DNA from: Rhizorhabdus dicambivorans
GTDB taxonomy: Bacteria > Pseudomonadota > Alphaproteobacteria > Sphingomonadales > Sphingomonadaceae
Assembly (NCBI RefSeq): GCF_002355275.1
Contig: NZ_CP023449.1
Location: forward strand, 4,132,001 to 4,196,000
DNA length: 64,000 nucleotides
Reading direction: 5' to 3'
Shown here: in pieces, positions 44,491-52,847 of the stretch
Numbering within the stretch: the stretch's first letter is position 1
Layout: every line of letters begins with the position of its first letter
Translations under genes and position numbers: made by a program
The notes under the pieces: model-generated
The model's input: only the letters and a program-made list of their open reading frames with translations
Databases searched by the model: none
What the model was told of the DNA's origin: nothing

Positions 44491-45705
44491 TTAGACTCCC
44501 GCCAGCCCTAGGGCCGCCTTGCCGATTATGTTGTGCATCACCTCGCTCGATCCGCCATAGATCGTTGCCGCACGACGCATCAGATATTCGGTGACCCATC
44601 CCAGCAGCTTTTCCGGTCCTACCCGTTCGCCCTGCCATTCCGGATCCCGTCCCTCGAGCTGGAACGGCAGACCGCGCCGGGCAACGACGTCCATCATCGC
44701 CTGTCCGAGCCGCTGCTCGATCTCCGATCCTCGAAGCTTGAGGATCGACCCTGCCGCACCAAGATCCCCCCCCTGCTGCACGCCCGACAACAATCTATGG
44801 CACACCGCGTCGAGCGTCTGCATCAACACGGTGATTTCTGACAGCTCCCTCCGAAAAAAGGCATCTTCGATAATGGGACGCCCTCCTTCGAAGGTCGTAC
44901 GGGCAAAGCTGACGAGGTCACTATAGATATACCTATATTTGCCCACCAGCGCGCCGATCAGACGTTCGTTGGACAGGAGGTAGCGGGAGTAGGTCCACGC
45001 TTTCCCTTCCTCACCGATCAGCTCGGTCGCCGGCACGCGCACGTCGTTGAAGAACACCTCGTTGCAATGGTTCGTCATGTCCATCGTGGTGATCGGCTTG
45101 ATATCGACGCCGGGAAGCGCCGTATCGATCATCAGAAAGGAAATGCCGTCGGTTCGCCTGTCTTCGGTGGATGTTCGCACTAGGGCAAGCACCTTGTCGG
45201 CGATATGAGCGTTCGACGTCCACATCTTCTGTCCATTCACAACATAATGGTCGCCGTCCCGCACGGCACGGGTCCGCAGGCCGGCGAGATCCGAGCCAGC
45301 GCTCGGCTCGGAATATCCTTGGCACCACAGGATGTCGCTGTCGCGCGTCGGCGCAAGATACTTCGCCTTCTGCTCCTCATTGCCAAAGGTGTACAGGATT
45401 GGTCCTACATAATAGTGGTTGAAAGGAGGGAGGTATGGACACCCTGCCTTCAACATCTCATCGTCGAAGACGAACCTCTGCAGCGCGCTCCAGCCGCATC
45501 CTCCATATTCCACCGGCCAGTGACCCGCATACCACTTTCTAGTCTGGAGGATTTTTTGCCACCTGACATAGTGCTGTCGCTGAAATTTCTGGCCCTTATC
45601 GAGCATCGCGCGCAAATCTGCTGGAAATTTAGTTCGGCAGAACTCAGCTACTTCTTCGCGGAAGCTGGCGAGATTGGGGGTTATGCTGACCACAAAGCGA
45701 TCCAT
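44491..45705 (-). CDS. Acyl-CoA dehydrogenase-family subunit (first of a pair)
   Basis: A 404-residue acyl-CoA dehydrogenase. The FAD and substrate loop is canonical: 'QGYSEPSAGSDLAGLRTRAVRDG' near residue 128, then 'WTSNAHIADKV' near residue 162. The 'NERLIGALVGKYRY' segment near residue 248 and 'RRAATIYGGSSEVMHNIIGKAALGL' at the C-terminus are typical. The enzyme should desaturate an acyl-CoA, passing electrons to ETF. Its ribosome site is weak. It is divergent from the AtuA gene, with regulon box 10 between them, and is followed after 2 nt by its partner gene. Confidence 0.93.
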   Translation of the reverse strand: MDRFVVSITPNLASFREEVAEFCRTKFPADLRAMLDKGQKFQRQHYVRWQKILQTRKWYAGHWPVEYGGCGWSALQRFVFDDEMLKAGCPYLPPFNHYYVGPILYTFGNEEQKAKYLAPTRDSDILWCQGYSEPSAGSDLAGLRTRAVRDGDHYVVNGQKMWTSNAHIADKVLALVRTSTEDRRTDGISFLMIDTALPGVDIKPITTMDMTNHCNEVFFNDVRVPATELIGEEGKAWTYSRYLLSNERLIGALVGKYRYIYSDLVSFARTTFEGGRPIIEDAFFRRELSEITVLMQTLDAVCHRLLSGVQQGGDLGAAGSILKLRGSEIEQRLGQAMMDVVARRGLPFQLEGRDPEWQGERVGPEKLLGWVTEYLMRRAATIYGGSSEVMHNIIGKAALGLAGV

Positions 45706-45755
45706 GTCGTTTGAAGAGGCTACGCCTCGGATGTAGCCGCCAATACCGCCTTAAT

Positions 45756-45767
45756 AGAGGTATAGCA
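45756..45767. promoter_or_regulatory. Regulon box 10 (AGAGGTATAGCA), divergent dehydrogenase/AtuA promoter region
   Basis: The left half AGAGGTAT is identical to boxes 1 and 4, and AATAGAGGTATAG matches box 4 exactly over 13 bases. It lies 50 bp from the minus-strand dehydrogenase start and 84 bp from the AtuA start. Confidence 0.6.
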
Positions 45768-45851
45768 ATTGCCTTTTCCTGCGAACGCGCTTATCCAAGC
45801 CGCTCTGGAGGGATGCAGAGCGCGAGCCCGCAGCAATTGAGAAGCGATCCG

Positions 45852-47210
45852 ATGGAAATACGACTCCTGGCAAACGGAATGGTGGGGAACGGGTTCTCCT
45901 ATAAAGGTTTTCAGGCCGGGCTGGCGCGGCAACCCCATATGATCGGCTGCGACGCCGGAACCTCGGACTATGGCCCTGGCCCGTTGGGCGTCGGGCGCAG
46001 CATCAAGTCGGCCGCATCCGTGCGCCGCGATGCTGAGATCATGCTGCAGGGCGCACGCCGCCTGCGCATCCCGCTCATCTTCGGAAGCTGTGGCGTGGCA
46101 GGTGCAGCACCTCATCTCGAGGAAACGCGTCAGATCGTGGAAGACATCGCACGCAAGGAGGGGCTGCGGTTCCGACTCGCGGTCATTCACTGCGATCAGG
46201 ACAAGGCCGGCCTCAAGGCGGCGCTGCGCGCTAACAAAGTCCGCAGCCTCGGCCCCGTCCCTCCTTTGACAGAGGAGGCGATCGACCGCAGCAAATATAT
46301 CGTCGGGATGGCGGGCGCGCAGCCTTTCATCGATGCCCTGGACCAGGGCGCCGACGTTATTCTCGCCGGCCGCGCGACCGATCCGGCAATCTTCGCGAGC
46401 GTGGCGCTCCGCGCAGGCATTCCCGCAGGCGTGGCCTGGGCTGCGGCACGCAGCATCGACAAGGGCAATCTGGCTACGACTGACGTCGCTGGCGGCTCGC
46501 CGGTCCTGGCAACGCTCGATCCAACCGGCTTCGTCATCGAACCGATGAAGGAGGATACCGCCTGCACGGTAAAGAGCGTGTCGGCCCTGTTCATGTACGA
46601 GAACCCCGATCCGTGGTCGATAGTCCAGCCATCGGGGTCGATCTCGACCCAGTTCGCCAATTTCGAGCAACTGGACGACCGGCGAGTCCGGGTTAGCGGA
46701 GCGCTGTTCACGCCCGCGGCGGCGCACACGGTAAAGCTGGAGGGCGCGACGCAAGTTGGTTTTCGCGCGGCCGCCTTGCTCGGCATTCGGGATCCGCGCA
46801 TCATTGGCGGTCTCGACGACTTCCTCCGCCGGCTGGAGGAGGTCGTGCTGAAGATCGCGAAGAGCCTTTCGATCGCGCGCTCGGACTTTCAGCTTAAATT
46901 CCGATGCTACGGCCGCGACGCGGTGATGGGTGGAACCGAACCCAAACGGAATGATCCCATTCACGAGATCGGCTTGGTGATCGATGTGATCGCGCGAACG
47001 CAGGAGCAGGCAACGACGCTCGTCAATCGCGCGATCTCGTCGGGTTCGAAGCTTGAGCCAGCGATCGGGATACCGGCTGGTGGCAACTTCGCTTCCCCAT
47101 TCTCGCCGAGCACTTTGTCGCTCGGCGAATCCTTCGAATGGAGCGTCTGGCATCTGCTCGAGGTCGAGAATGAGCGCGACGCCTTTCGCGTCGAGATCGC
47201 GGAAATCTGA
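45852..47210 (+). CDS. AtuA-family protein (acyclic terpene utilisation AtuA; DUF1446)
   Basis: A 452-residue protein of the AtuA family. Hallmarks include 'GCDAGTSDYGPGPLG' near residue 36, 'IFGSCGVAGAAPHL' near residue 80, 'VILAGRATDPAIFASVALRAG' near residue 172, and 'CYGRDAVMG' near residue 355. AtuA was named from a citronellol/geraniol degradation cluster of Pseudomonas, but its reaction is not firmly established to my knowledge. The ATG at 45852 has GAGAAG upstream. A small DUF4387 gene follows 11 nt later. This pair starts a six-gene operon ending in a two-subunit CoA-transferase. None of the other Atu genes, such as the carboxylase, is present. Confidence 0.88.
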   Translation: MEIRLLANGMVGNGFSYKGFQAGLARQPHMIGCDAGTSDYGPGPLGVGRSIKSAASVRRDAEIMLQGARRLRIPLIFGSCGVAGAAPHLEETRQIVEDIARKEGLRFRLAVIHCDQDKAGLKAALRANKVRSLGPVPPLTEEAIDRSKYIVGMAGAQPFIDALDQGADVILAGRATDPAIFASVALRAGIPAGVAWAAARSIDKGNLATTDVAGGSPVLATLDPTGFVIEPMKEDTACTVKSVSALFMYENPDPWSIVQPSGSISTQFANFEQLDDRRVRVSGALFTPAAAHTVKLEGATQVGFRAAALLGIRDPRIIGGLDDFLRRLEEVVLKIAKSLSIARSDFQLKFRCYGRDAVMGGTEPKRNDPIHEIGLVIDVIARTQEQATTLVNRAISSGSKLEPAIGIPAGGNFASPFSPSTLSLGESFEWSVWHLLEVENERDAFRVEIAEI

Positions 47211-47221
47211 GGAGAGCGCTA

Positions 47222-47530
47222 GTGAGACTTGGCGATATATCCCCGGGACTTAAATGCCGGAATGCCGGCGCGTCCTGGATCTCGATCGATCTTCCCTTCG
47301 ACGACCCGGAGCATTTCGAACTGGCAGCGGCTCAGCTGACGCCTGAGAGGATAGCGCCGCTTTACGGCCTCGCTCCCGACGAGGTGAGAATATATCCTTA
47401 TAGGCCCGCGACCGCCATCAAGATAACCTTGCCGCGGCCGACGTGGAATGGCGGTATCGAGGAAACGGATTTCGACGGTGCGCAGCAGTTCGCGCCGCTG
47501 CTCGACCTGACGGTGGAGCCGGGACGTTGA
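47222..47530 (+). CDS. DUF4387-family small protein, partner of AtuA
   Basis: A 102-residue protein. 'SIDLPFDDPEHFE' near residue 21, 'LTPERIAPLYGL' near residue 39, 'AIKITLPRP' near residue 65 and 'GAQQFAPLLDL' near residue 86 match the DUF4387 pattern that regularly accompanies AtuA proteins. The GTG start has GGAGAG about 7 nt upstream. It overlaps the next gene by four bases as TTGA. It has no membrane segment. It may be a small subunit of the AtuA protein; in other bacteria the two are fused or adjacent, as I recall. No reaction is known. Confidence 0.8.
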   Translation: MRLGDISPGLKCRNAGASWISIDLPFDDPEHFELAAAQLTPERIAPLYGLAPDEVRIYPYRPATAIKITLPRPTWNGGIEETDFDGAQQFAPLLDLTVEPGR

Positions 47531-49218
47531 CCGCGCCGCCACGGCAGCAGGCGGAGCCTTCGCCGGGGTCCTCGGAATGGTTCTCGCCGGTCGAAGCCCC
47601 CTTGGTCGTCGATCCCGCCGAAGCGGCCTGGCATGCAGAGGCCGACGCGCTGGTGGTCGGTGTGGGCGGCGCTGGAATTTGCGCTGCGCTGGACCTGAAC
47701 GAGCGAGGTATGTCGGTTATCGCGATCGACCGTTTTGATGGCGGTGGCGCCACGGGCATCAGCGGGGGCATCTATTATGGAGGAGGTACCCACCACCAGA
47801 AAGAAGCCGGGTACGAAGAGACTGCGGACAACATGTTCCGATATCTTCGCCACGAACTGCGGGGGGCGGTGTCCGACGAGACAATCCGGAAATTTGCAGA
47901 GGACAGCAACGCCAATCTCGAATGGCTCGAGCAGCACGGTGTCCGGTTCGGGTCGAAATGCTTCGAACCGAAGACTCCCTATCCCCCCGACGATTACAAT
48001 CTCTACTATTCAGGAAACGAAAAGGCGGACGGTGCGCGCAAGGTCGCTCGGCCGGTGCCGCGCGGGCATCGCGTGGTCGGCCCAGGATTCACGGGCAGCG
48101 CTCTTTGGGGGGCTTTGCGATATTCGCTCGAGAAGAGCGATGTCACCTATGTGACCCAGGCTGCGGTCCGACGGCTCGTCGTCGACGCTGATGGCGCAGT
48201 CGTCGGCCTCGAAGCGCTCATCCTTCCACCGCGGATCGCCCGACTGCACGGTGCCGTCATGCGCTGGTTCAGCGCCAGTATCCTGCGGATGACGGGTGGC
48301 CCAGTCGCCCGCCTGCTCGCACGCGCTCTTGATGCTCTAGAGCGACGGCACGGCGAACGAAAGCTCTACCGCGCGCATCATGGCGTAATCCTCGCGTGCG
48401 GCGGCTTCGTCCATAATCGGAAGATGGCGCTTCATTATGCGCCCCATCAGGGTTGCTCACTGCCGATGGGAACGCTTAGCTGTGACGGATCGGGTATTCG
48501 TCTGGGGCAGTCGGTAGGCGGAGCCGTCCGCGCTATTAATAATTTCGATCTTTCGCGGTCGATAACCCCGCCCGCCTATCTCGCCGGCATCATCGTCAAC
48601 GCTGAAGGCAAGCGTTTCATCGCCGAAGACGCGTATAATGCCACGATCGGTCACGCAGTGGCACTCGATCAGAAGGGGAAGGCCTGGATAATTGCTGATG
48701 CTCAGCAACGCCGCGCCGCCCGCTCTCAGCTTCAATGGCCGACGCATCTCGTCATGTTTCTTTGGCAGCTAAGGAATATCCTGAGCATGACCTTCGGCAC
48801 GCGGCGGTCTGGTTCTCTGGACAAGCTCGCCCACAAGCTCGGAATCCCGGCTGACGCTCTGCAGGCAACGGTTGAGCAGTATCGCGCCATCGTCGCCGCC
48901 GGGTCCGATCCGCTGGGTAAGGCGCCAGAAAACATCAAGCCGTTCGGCGCCGGCCCCTATTACGCGATCGACATCGGGTCGCATTGCCGTGTCAATCCCA
49001 CGACCGGATTCTCGCTCGGCGGGCTCGACGTTTCCGAACAAACCGGCCAAGTCCTGGATCGCGCTGGCGCGCCCGTGCCGGGGCTCTTTGCCGCCGGGCG
49101 CTCCGCATATGGAGTGCCGTCCAACTTCTATGTCAGCGGATTGGCCATCGCGGACTGTGTATTTTCGGGCCGACGCGCGGCCGCCAGCATCGCCTCCGGG
49201 CGGCAGCCACGACCATGA
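47527..49218 (+). CDS. FAD-binding dehydrogenase (3-ketosteroid-delta1-dehydrogenase/fumarate-reductase-like)
   Basis: A 563-residue flavoprotein. The FAD-binding motif is 'DALVVGVGGAGICAALDLNERG' near residue 42, followed by 'GGGATGISGGIYYGGG' near residue 75. 'GVILACGGF' near residue 307 and 'SLGGLDVSEQTGQVL' near residue 497, with 'GLFAAGRSAYGVPSNFYVSGLAIADCVFSGR' at the end, are typical of the succinate-dehydrogenase/KSTD superfamily. It could desaturate a ring ketone. The TTG start at 47527 overlaps the DUF4387 stop (TTGA) and has GGAG upstream. The stop overlaps the amidohydrolase start. KSTD-like assignment is by fold only; a true 3-ketosteroid substrate is unproven. Confidence 0.88.
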   Translation: MTAPPRQQAEPSPGSSEWFSPVEAPLVVDPAEAAWHAEADALVVGVGGAGICAALDLNERGMSVIAIDRFDGGGATGISGGIYYGGGTHHQKEAGYEETADNMFRYLRHELRGAVSDETIRKFAEDSNANLEWLEQHGVRFGSKCFEPKTPYPPDDYNLYYSGNEKADGARKVARPVPRGHRVVGPGFTGSALWGALRYSLEKSDVTYVTQAAVRRLVVDADGAVVGLEALILPPRIARLHGAVMRWFSASILRMTGGPVARLLARALDALERRHGERKLYRAHHGVILACGGFVHNRKMALHYAPHQGCSLPMGTLSCDGSGIRLGQSVGGAVRAINNFDLSRSITPPAYLAGIIVNAEGKRFIAEDAYNATIGHAVALDQKGKAWIIADAQQRRAARSQLQWPTHLVMFLWQLRNILSMTFGTRRSGSLDKLAHKLGIPADALQATVEQYRAIVAAGSDPLGKAPENIKPFGAGPYYAIDIGSHCRVNPTTGFSLGGLDVSEQTGQVLDRAGAPVPGLFAAGRSAYGVPSNFYVSGLAIADCVFSGRRAAASIASGRQPRP

Positions 49219-50540
49219 CCGCAAGAGCCCTGACCATGGCTGACGCCGGCATCGCACACAGACTTGCCGACGCCGCGCGTGCGGCGCCTGCGGGCAAGCT
49301 GATATTGACCAATGCCAACATCGTCGACGTCGTGGGCGAGCATAGCGGCCTCGGTACGGTCGTAATCTCTGGAGATCGGATCGCGTCGGTTGTCCACGAT
49401 ATCGTCAAGGACGCCGCAGCTGATGTGCAGCTGGTTGATCTTGGCGGCCTGTCGCTGATGGCAGGGATGTTCAACTGCCATTTTCATGCAACCTATCCTG
49501 GTTTGCCACTGGCGGCCAAGCGTCTGCCGATCGGCTTGGAACAGCCCCCGGTGCTGCAGACCTTGCAGGCGGCCTACACCGTTCAAAAGGCGATGGCTTC
49601 TGGATTTACAAGCCTCGTCAGCGCCGGCGCGCCGTTTGCGATCGATGCGGGCCTAAAGGCGGCCATAGCCCAGGGGCTGCTGAGCGGCCCACGGATCATG
49701 GCGGGCAGCCGCGACATCTCGACGACGGGGCATTCGCTCGACCAGCTCTATCCTTGGTATTGGGACGGGGTGACCATGCCCAGTGTGGTCAATTGCGATG
49801 GAGAGGACGCGTTTCGGCGTGCCGTTCGCGAGGAAATCAAGCGCGGGGCCGAGATCATCAAGGTGTTCGCAACCAGCGGCCACGGAGTACCCGGCAATCT
49901 GGGCCAGATCGATCTCACGCGGGCGGAGTTCGCCGCGATCACGTCCGCGGCTCATCAGCGGGGCGCGAAGGTGCGGGCCCATGTCGCAAACCTAGAGGGG
50001 ATCGAGCTCGCCTTGGACGTCGGCGTCGACCTGATAGACCATGGCGACGGGCTTGATCGACGCTGCATGGAGCGCATGATTGGTCAGGGCGTGTTCCTGG
50101 CGCCCAGCATGCTCTACGCGCACCGCTATGTGCAGCAGATGGGCGGCGTGCTCGCCGACGCGATGAAGGCGGATCTGGATAGGATGGGCGCGCTCCTGCC
50201 CGAAGCGAATGCGGCCGGATTGCAGATCGTGCTGGGCGACGATTATGGCGGCGCGCTCCTAGCGCATGGCGATTATGGGGCGGAGCTCGACTATTACGTC
50301 AACATCGTCGGCATAAACGCGCGTGACGTGCTCCGCTGGGCTACCCTTCACGGCGCACAGCTCGTTGGCAGGGGCGACGACCTTGGCCGGTTGTCCGGCG
50401 GCTCGATCGCGGACCTGTTGATTATCGACGGCGACCCTGTCGCGGATATCCGTGTCCTGCTGGACCCGTTGAACATTCTGGCCGTGATACAGGACGGCAA
50501 ATTCGTAAGCTTCGGGCGACAGACATCGGCGGCGCATTGA
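49215..50540 (+). CDS. Amidohydrolase (imidazolonepropionase/prolidase-like metal hydrolase)
   Basis: A 441-residue amidohydrolase. It has a composite beta-sandwich and TIM barrel: 'ILTNANIVDVVGEHSG' at the start, the HxH in 'FNCHFHAT' near residue 88, 'IIKVFATSGHG' near residue 214, where the bridging Lys would lie, His in 'VRAHVAN' near residue 255, His in 'LIDHGDG' near residue 275, and the final Asp in 'LGDDYGG' near residue 341. The end, 'GSIADLLIIDGDPVADI', is typical. It probably opens a lactone or cyclic amide, or hydrolyses a ring. The ATG overlaps the preceding stop as ATGA. Substrate unknown. Confidence 0.9.
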   Translation: MTARALTMADAGIAHRLADAARAAPAGKLILTNANIVDVVGEHSGLGTVVISGDRIASVVHDIVKDAAADVQLVDLGGLSLMAGMFNCHFHATYPGLPLAAKRLPIGLEQPPVLQTLQAAYTVQKAMASGFTSLVSAGAPFAIDAGLKAAIAQGLLSGPRIMAGSRDISTTGHSLDQLYPWYWDGVTMPSVVNCDGEDAFRRAVREEIKRGAEIIKVFATSGHGVPGNLGQIDLTRAEFAAITSAAHQRGAKVRAHVANLEGIELALDVGVDLIDHGDGLDRRCMERMIGQGVFLAPSMLYAHRYVQQMGGVLADAMKADLDRMGALLPEANAAGLQIVLGDDYGGALLAHGDYGAELDYYVNIVGINARDVLRWATLHGAQLVGRGDDLGRLSGGSIADLLIIDGDPVADIRVLLDPLNILAVIQDGKFVSFGRQTSAAH

Positions 50541-50579
50541 GAATAGTAGCAAGCACTTCAAGGGACGGACTACGGCATA

Positions 50580-51284
50580 ATGTCGAAGAAGATTTTTTCA
50601 TCAGCAGATCAAGCGCTCGAAGATCTACTGTTTGACGGGATGACGATCGCCGCTGGCGGCTTCGGGCTTTGTGGCATCCCTGAGACGCTGATCGCAGCGA
50701 TTCAACAGAGCGGCATCAAGGATCTGACGATTATCTCCAACAACGCTGGCGTCGATGACTACGGTCTCGGCTTGTTGCTGCGCGACCGCCAAGTGAAGAA
50801 GATGGTCAGTTCTTATGTGGGCGAGAACAAGGAGTTCGAACGCCAGTATCTTTCCGGAGAGCTTGAGCTCGAATTCAACCCGCAAGGTACGCTGGCGGAA
50901 CGCATCCGCGCGGGGGGCGCGGGCATAGCCGGTTTTTACACGCGTACCGGCGTCGGGACGATCGTCGCCGACGGCAAGGACGAGAAAATCTTCAAGGGCG
51001 AACGCTACATCCTCGAGACCGGGCTGGTGGCCGACTTGGCGATCGTTAAAGCCTGGCGCGGCGATGATCGGGGAAACCTCGTCTATCGAAAGACAGCGCG
51101 CAATTTCAACCCGATGGTCGCGACCTGCGGCGCGGTTACAGTCGCCGAAGTCGAGGAGATCGTGCCGGCGGGGCAGATCGATCCAGACCATATCCACAGT
51201 GCTGGCATCTTCGTTCAACGGATGATCAAGGCGGTGAGAAACGAAAAGCGCATTGAAAAGCGCATTGTGCGGGCGGAGATTTGA
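50580..51284 (+). CDS. scoA: 3-oxoacid CoA-transferase, subunit A
   Basis: A 234-residue class I CoA-transferase alpha subunit. 'MTIAAGGFGLCGIPETLI' near residue 21, 'TIISNNAGVDDYGLG' near residue 50 and 'PQGTLAERIRAGGAGIAGFYTRTGVGT' near residue 101 are diagnostic. With subunit B it moves CoA from succinyl-CoA to a 3-oxo acid, or the reverse. The C-terminus has a tandem duplication of GAAAAGCGCATT at 51243-51266, giving a repeated Glu-Lys-Arg-Ile. The subunit B gene starts one base after the stop. It may complete the AtuA operon, 39 nt after the amidohydrolase. Confidence 0.95.
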   Translation: MSKKIFSSADQALEDLLFDGMTIAAGGFGLCGIPETLIAAIQQSGIKDLTIISNNAGVDDYGLGLLLRDRQVKKMVSSYVGENKEFERQYLSGELELEFNPQGTLAERIRAGGAGIAGFYTRTGVGTIVADGKDEKIFKGERYILETGLVADLAIVKAWRGDDRGNLVYRKTARNFNPMVATCGAVTVAEVEEIVPAGQIDPDHIHSAGIFVQRMIKAVRNEKRIEKRIVRAEI

Positions 51285-51285
51285 T

Positions 51286-51921
51286 ATGCCTTGGACCAGA
51301 AATGAGATGGCAGGGCGCGCGGCGCGTGAGCTGGAAGATGGCTTCTACGTCAATTTGGGGATCGGTATCCCGACGTTGGTTGCGGACAATATCCCCGACG
51401 GGATCAATGTCACCTTGCAATCAGAAAATGGTATGTTGGGCTTGGGTCCCTATCCTCGGGAGGACGATGTCGATGCCGACATCATCAACGCTGGCAAGGA
51501 AACGATCACCGAGTTGGTCGGGACCAGCTACGTCTCTTCAGCCGATAGCTTCGGGATGATCCGGGGCGGTCATATGAACCTGTCTATTCTTGGCGCCATG
51601 GAGGTCGCCGAAAATGGGGACATCGCCAACTGGATGATCCCCGGCAAGATGGTCAAGGGAATGGGCGGTGCCATGGATTTGGTGGCGGGTGTTCGTCGCA
51701 TCATCGTGCTGATGGACCATGTGTCGCGTGATGGGACCGCGAAGTTCAGACGCACCTGCTCGCTGCCGCTGACCGGTTCGAACGTCGTCGACATGCTCGT
51801 GACGGACCAAGCAGTTTTTGAGCGTCCGGACCGCGGATCGCCGTTCCGCCTCAAGGAGATGGCCCCAGGCGTGTGCTTGGAGAAGCTTCGAGAAATTACT
51901 GAAGCCGAGTTCTTGGTTTGA
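51286..51921 (+). CDS. scoB: 3-oxoacid CoA-transferase, subunit B
   Basis: A 211-residue beta subunit. The catalytic Glu lies in 'LQSENGMLGLGPYP' near residue 46, and 'YVNLGIGIPTLVADNIP' near residue 21 and 'DSFGMIRGGHMNLSILGAMEV' near residue 86 are family features. GGAG lies 7 nt before the ATG at 51286; the start is one base after the stop of subunit A. It would form the usual two-subunit CoA-transferase. This is the last gene of the plus-strand catabolic run; the quorum-sensing module starts 105 nt later with different codon use. Confidence 0.95.
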   Translation: MPWTRNEMAGRAARELEDGFYVNLGIGIPTLVADNIPDGINVTLQSENGMLGLGPYPREDDVDADIINAGKETITELVGTSYVSSADSFGMIRGGHMNLSILGAMEVAENGDIANWMIPGKMVKGMGGAMDLVAGVRRIIVLMDHVSRDGTAKFRRTCSLPLTGSNVVDMLVTDQAVFERPDRGSPFRLKEMAPGVCLEKLREITEAEFLV

Positions 51922-52026
51922 TGGCGGGCAAGGCTGGCATGCGGATTTTTCCACCCCTTCACCCAAGCACGTCATTTTGTGTCGCGAAAGATCTCGCCGT
52001 CGCTGAAGACCGCTGCAGAAGGGGTT

Positions 52027-52794
52027 ATGAGCGACCTGCTTGAAGATTTTCTGATCGGACTCGCTTCGGCCAACGACCCGGCAAGTCTGCACACCCTTCT
52101 GTCGGCGTTCTCGCAGACGATCGGGTTTTCGCACTTCGCGCTGATCACGCATGAGGATTTGAGGATTTGCCGCAGGGGTCAAATCAACATCCGCAATTAT
52201 CCCGAAGCTATCGTTGAGCGAATTATCGCTAACGCTTTCTTCCGGCGGGATCCCATCATTAGAGGCGCGCTTTTTGCCGACAGCGCTTTTCTCTGGTCGC
52301 GCATCAGCGATATCATCCGGCTCGATAAAAAGGATCGCGCGAGCTTGGAATTAGGCTGCCGCCACGGTCTGACCGAAGGCGTCACGGTTCCATGCCATAA
52401 GTTCGGATCAGCTTTTGGGTCATGCACCTTTGCGGGCAAGATCGACTGCGAGCGTGCCGAACGATCACGGGCAATCCTCCAGGCCGCCGCCATATTCGCC
52501 TTCCAGCGCGCCCGTCAGATCGCTGGAGACCGAGCAGCGCCCTACGCCGCCTTGCCGCGTCTCAATCCTCGGCCGCGTGACTGCGTCGTCCTTGCCGGAC
52601 GTGGTCAGACGAATAAGCAAATCGCGCGGACTCTCGGCCTGGCCCCGCGCACCGTAGACGGATATCTCGCCGATGCCCGGCGGATTCTCGGCGCGGCTGA
52701 CCGCACCGAAATGGTGGTCGCGGCCGTCCTCGACGGGCAGATCGGGCTGGAGGAGATAAACCACCGTCAATCCCCGTCATTTGCGCTGGGATAG
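52027..52794 (+). CDS. LuxR-family quorum-sensing regulator
   Basis: A 255-residue regulator. The N-terminal autoinducer-binding domain (about 15-155) keeps the Asp-Pro of 'RRDPII' near residue 77, a Tyr in 'NYPEAIV' near residue 57, and the Trp of 'FLWSRIS' near residue 93. The C-terminal HTH is 'QTNKQIARTLGLAPRTVDGYLADARRILG' near residue 196. It is expected to bind the acyl-homoserine lactone made by the adjacent synthase. The ATG at 52027 is chosen because AAGGGG precedes it and 'MSDLLEDFLIGLA' is a natural opening; a GTG at 51979 is possible. No lux box was found in its upstream region by eye. Confidence 0.9.
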   Translation: MSDLLEDFLIGLASANDPASLHTLLSAFSQTIGFSHFALITHEDLRICRRGQINIRNYPEAIVERIIANAFFRRDPIIRGALFADSAFLWSRISDIIRLDKKDRASLELGCRHGLTEGVTVPCHKFGSAFGSCTFAGKIDCERAERSRAILQAAAIFAFQRARQIAGDRAAPYAALPRLNPRPRDCVVLAGRGQTNKQIARTLGLAPRTVDGYLADARRILGAADRTEMVVAAVLDGQIGLEEINHRQSPSFALG

Positions 52795-52847
52795 CTGGCC
52801 GCGCGCCCAGCTGCTGTTCTCGCATGGTCGAAACCGCGAGAACGCCG

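Noticed and set aside
44927-44938. AGATATACCTAT, similar to the regulon box
   Set aside because: It lies inside the acyl-CoA dehydrogenase gene, far from any start. A chance match or intragenic site cannot be told apart by eye, so it was not counted.
52795-52847. Search for a lux box before luxI, and before luxR at 51922-52026
   Set aside because: No 20-bp dyad of the CTG-n10-CAG type was found by eye in either gap.
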